Of a stretch of DNA of 11,923 nucleotides, positions 11,438 through 11,923 are shown piece after piece. The first letter of the stretch is position 1; every line of letters starts with the position of its first letter. The stretch is taken from assembly GCA_052146815.1 (NCBI GenBank), contig JBKQMG010000162.1:1-11923 (forward strand). Direction: 5' to 3'. The DNA is from DATJZH01 sp052146815 (GTDB taxonomy: Bacteria > Actinomycetota > Actinomycetes > Streptosporangiales > Streptosporangiaceae). The notes under the pieces are model-generated. The model was not told the DNA's origin. It saw only the letters and a program-made list of their open reading frames with translations, and ran no database searches. The translations under genes were made by a program, and so were the position numbers.

Positions 11438-11923
11438 ATGGCCAAGACATCGATCTACGTTCCCGATGACCTCGCGGAGATGGTTCGCCACTACGGACTA
11501 TCCGTCTCCGAGATCGCGCAGGCCGCGCTACGGGAAGCAGTGAATGAGTCGGGCAGGCACTTCAGGCGCGAGCTGGCCTATGTGGTGCTGGAGCATGTGA
11601 AGTGGCGTGAGGTGGTGGCCGGGAACTACCCGGACGACCCGCGCAACCGCCAGGCAGTGGCCGCTCTGCGTGCCCTGGCTGAGTACATCCTCGCTCTGGA
11701 GCCCGATGACTCCCGGCTCGTCCATCTGCGCGACAGCGCCGAACACGCCAGGCAACTCGACTCCTACGTGCCGGAGACTGGCGAGGCCTGCGGGAACTGG
11801 GGGCGCACGCTCGGCAGCTACGGCTTCTATCAAGACTGCACGCCGGAGGAAGGACTCCGCAAGCTCACCGGGGCCAGCGACAAGGACGACGCCGAGTGGG
11901 GGTGGTCAGCCGCACACGGTGGC
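11438..11923 (+). CDS. CcdA/RHH-type N-terminus fused to a long unknown region (partial)
   Basis: The frame is open from ATG 11438 to the window end (162 residues seen, no stop). GGGGAGG lies 4-6 nt upstream. Residues 1-39 (MAKTSIYVPDDLAEMVRHYG, then LSVSEIAQAALREAV) fit the ribbon-helix-helix DNA-binding domain of CcdA-like antitoxins. The rest is far longer than an antitoxin tail. A helical block about 43-98 (FRRELAYVVLEHVKWREVV…RALAEYILALEP) is followed by an aromatic- and glycine-rich stretch about 112-162 (ETGEACGNWGRTLGSYGFYQ…DAEWGWSAAHGG) that I do not recognise. It may be a transcriptional regulator with its own sensor part, or an antitoxin fused to an extra domain. Palindromic sites just upstream suggest autoregulation. 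Any partner gene would lie beyond the window. Confidence 0.7.
   Translation, partial: MAKTSIYVPDDLAEMVRHYGLSVSEIAQAALREAVNESGRHFRRELAYVVLEHVKWREVVAGNYPDDPRNRQAVAALRALAEYILALEPDDSRLVHLRDSAEHARQLDSYVPETGEACGNWGRTLGSYGFYQDCTPEEGLRKLTGASDKDDAEWGWSAAHGG

Noticed and set aside
1..11923. CRISPR array, tRNA or rRNA genes
   Set aside because: No regularly spaced direct repeats, tRNA cloverleaf sequence or rRNA-like segments were seen on either strand by eye.

Overview
The window is GC-rich (roughly two thirds G+C by eye) with strong G/C at third codon positions, GTG starts, a DUF1707 membrane protein and antitoxin genes that look leaderless. It is most likely from a high-GC actinomycete (Streptomyces/Streptosporangiales-like). 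The genus cannot be fixed from the sequence alone. This is an accessory, decaying region: two insertion sequences, the end of a third, several broken genes and a run of antitoxin-type genes.

Layout. 1-125: 3' end of an IS4-family element. 168-520: N-terminally truncated Nudix hydrolase on the minus strand. 524-3311: an unrecognised, somewhat AT-richer minus-strand gene, broken by an in-frame TGA and by a complete IS1634-like element (590-2564) whose transposase lacks the first catalytic aspartate. Its 3' end is fused out of frame to the Nudix remnant. 3312-3528 has no convincing gene. 3529-5661, all minus: a MazG-type nucleotide pyrophosphohydrolase, a SAM methyltransferase, a VapBC toxin-antitoxin pair and a 29-codon remnant of a Phd/YefM antitoxin. 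5784-7260: an IS4-family element whose transposase C-terminus is scrambled by two compensating frameshifts. 7306-7743: DUF1707 membrane protein (minus). 8299-9080: ribbon-helix-helix regulator translationally coupled to a 168-residue protein of unknown function. 9316-9758: frameshifted small hypothetical gene. 10190-11263: membrane fatty-acid desaturase. 11438-end: CcdA/RHH-type N-terminus fused to a long unfamiliar C-terminal region, cut by the window edge.

How the parts relate. Three antitoxin or RHH genes (vapB, the phd remnant, the RHH gene at 8299) each have a perfect inverted repeat whose outer end overlaps their own start codon. For vapB and the 8299 gene the repeat also spans a TANNNT -10 element 7-8 nt from the ATG, with no ribosome binding site. 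This implies leaderless transcripts repressed at a combined promoter/operator/start-codon site. The fourth RHH-type gene (11438) has a 14-bp palindrome plus a third half-site just downstream of its -10. The best candidates for something undescribed are the coupled RHH + 168-residue pair (8299-9080) and the CcdA-like fusion at the right edge. The rest is an IS-driven graveyard around ordinary nucleotide- and lipid-metabolism genes.
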